Shown one piece after another: positions 63,600 to 64,000 of a DNA stretch of 64,000 nucleotides. The notes under the pieces were generated by a model. It was not told the origin of the DNA, made no database searches, and saw nothing but the letters and a program-made list of their open reading frames with translations. The stretch is taken from positions 158,144,817 to 158,208,816 of the forward strand of contig CM061132.1 of assembly GCA_030789695.1 (NCBI GenBank). Reading direction: 5' to 3'. The stretch is from Scilla litardierei. Lineage: Eukaryota; Streptophyta; Magnoliopsida; Asparagales; Asparagaceae. How positions within the stretch are numbered: the stretch's first letter is position 1; each line of letters begins with the position of its first letter. The translations under genes were made by a program, and so were the position numbers.

Positions 63600-63793
63600 A
63601 ATAGCCGCCAAGAGGGAGAAGATCTTTGCAAATTGTTCGTCGCGCTTCGCTTGATTTGCCGTTAATGGTCGATAGATGTCGTCAATTTCTTTACGGCCTC
63701 CTCGTTCCTGGTCAACGATCTCTTTATCCTCTCGATCTCGCCGTTGAACTTCTCCTCCAGAGCTTCAATTTTTTTGGTGGTAGCCACCTCCAT
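63600..63793 (-). pseudogene. gag: Gag start of the truncated element
   Basis: On the minus strand an ATG at 63793, 17 bases after the primer-binding site, opens a helical segment (KIEALEEKFNGEIERIKRSL). It stops after about 43 codons (CAT TAA). The same coiled-coil pattern begins the gags at 13629 and 29035. Confidence 0.75.
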
Positions 63794-63824
63794 GGATGCC
63801 AAGATCGTCGCTCTGATACCAAAA

Positions 63825-64000
63825 TGTTAGGAACCAAGATAAAAAGACAATTTTTATAGAAAAGTAGTAGCCTAGAACTAGATAATTGAATACAAAAAGG
63901 TGTATTCTCCTCCCAAGAGCCGAAGAGGACGTCCGCACTCGTTTAATCTAAGAACTACTCCTAGGACGCTCAATAGAGAATATCTCAAAAATCAAGCATG
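63825..64000 (-). repeat. 5' LTR (element orientation) of the truncated element, partial
   Basis: This starts TGTTAGGAACCAAGAT and matches the left LTR base for base over most of its visible 176 bases, with small indels. GAGGACGTCCGCACTC is near 63924. Confidence 0.88.

Larger units (their letters stand above)
62792..64000 (-). mobile_element. Minus-strand gag-remnant LTR element, truncated by the window end
   Basis: The left LTR (62792-63125) starts TGTTAGGAACC and ends GATCTAACA. A second copy starts at 63825 and runs past the window. On the minus strand the primer-binding site TGGTATCAGAGC is at 63821-63810. The 699-base interior has a gag start, a tandem AGATCTGA array and the pol tail MHHLEDNVDFHG next to the 3' LTR. 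The base before the left LTR is the end of GAAAG (62787-62791), the expected duplication; its partner lies outside. No RT or integrase is present. Confidence 0.88.

Overview
The window is nuclear DNA of a flowering plant. It has spliced exons with GT/AG borders, an IBR3-type host gene, and chromovirus, Sirevirus-type, hAT and Helitron-like elements, with no prokaryotic gene organisation. I cannot name the species from sequence alone. The only host gene I can support runs on the + strand across nearly the whole window: eight internal exons (2688 to 61473, 1202 coding bases, about 400 codons) of an IBR3 / ACAD10-11-like protein. This is an aminoglycoside-phosphotransferase-like domain fused to an acyl-CoA dehydrogenase. 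Its 5' exons lie before the window and its 3' exons after it. All internal exon phases fit and none contains a stop.

Two introns are enormous because transposable elements filled them. Intron 4176-32021 (27.8 kb) holds three old LTR-like repeats, a solo LTR (6479-6841), a hAT non-autonomous element (12069-12912), a decayed chromovirus (13188-19191), a very young chromovirus (20274-26219) inserted in an older repeat, another hAT MITE (27381-28132) and a gag-only LTR element (28644-31351). Intron 32576-59240 (26.7 kb) holds a minus-strand gag-only LTR element (33215-37238) with a mini LTR element nested in it (34720-36137), and a hAT MITE (37586-38063). It also holds a three-LTR composite retroelement (38181-57137), itself hit by a hAT MITE (38700-39281) and by a 16.1-kb Sirevirus-type copia element (39409-55534). 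The copia element is in turn interrupted by a 3.7-kb Tip100-like hAT transposon with an intact transposase (46253-49959). Helitron-like termini and a duplicated repeat lie at the edges. The last intron starts with another minus-strand LTR element that runs off the window (62792 onward).

Most element borders are fixed by exact target-site duplications that I read directly: 5 bp for LTR elements and 8 bp for hAT elements. The order of insertion can therefore be reconstructed. In the deepest stack it is IBR3 intron, then composite LTR element, then copia, then hAT. The autonomous-looking proteins are the Sirevirus Gag, Pol (split by the hAT), the Sirevirus envelope-like ORF, the young chromovirus Gag-Pol (frameshifted at G runs), and the hAT transposase.

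The most unusual patterns are four. First, a tandem-repeat or GC-extreme segment occurs after the PBS-proximal gag start in seven different gypsy-type elements. Second, a palindromic GACCGACTAG array is shared by the copia LTRs and the spacer before its envelope-like ORF. Third, hairpin and promoter-like motifs are conserved between otherwise diverged LTR families. Fourth, the LTR-int-LTR-int-LTR composite keeps a single outer target-site duplication.
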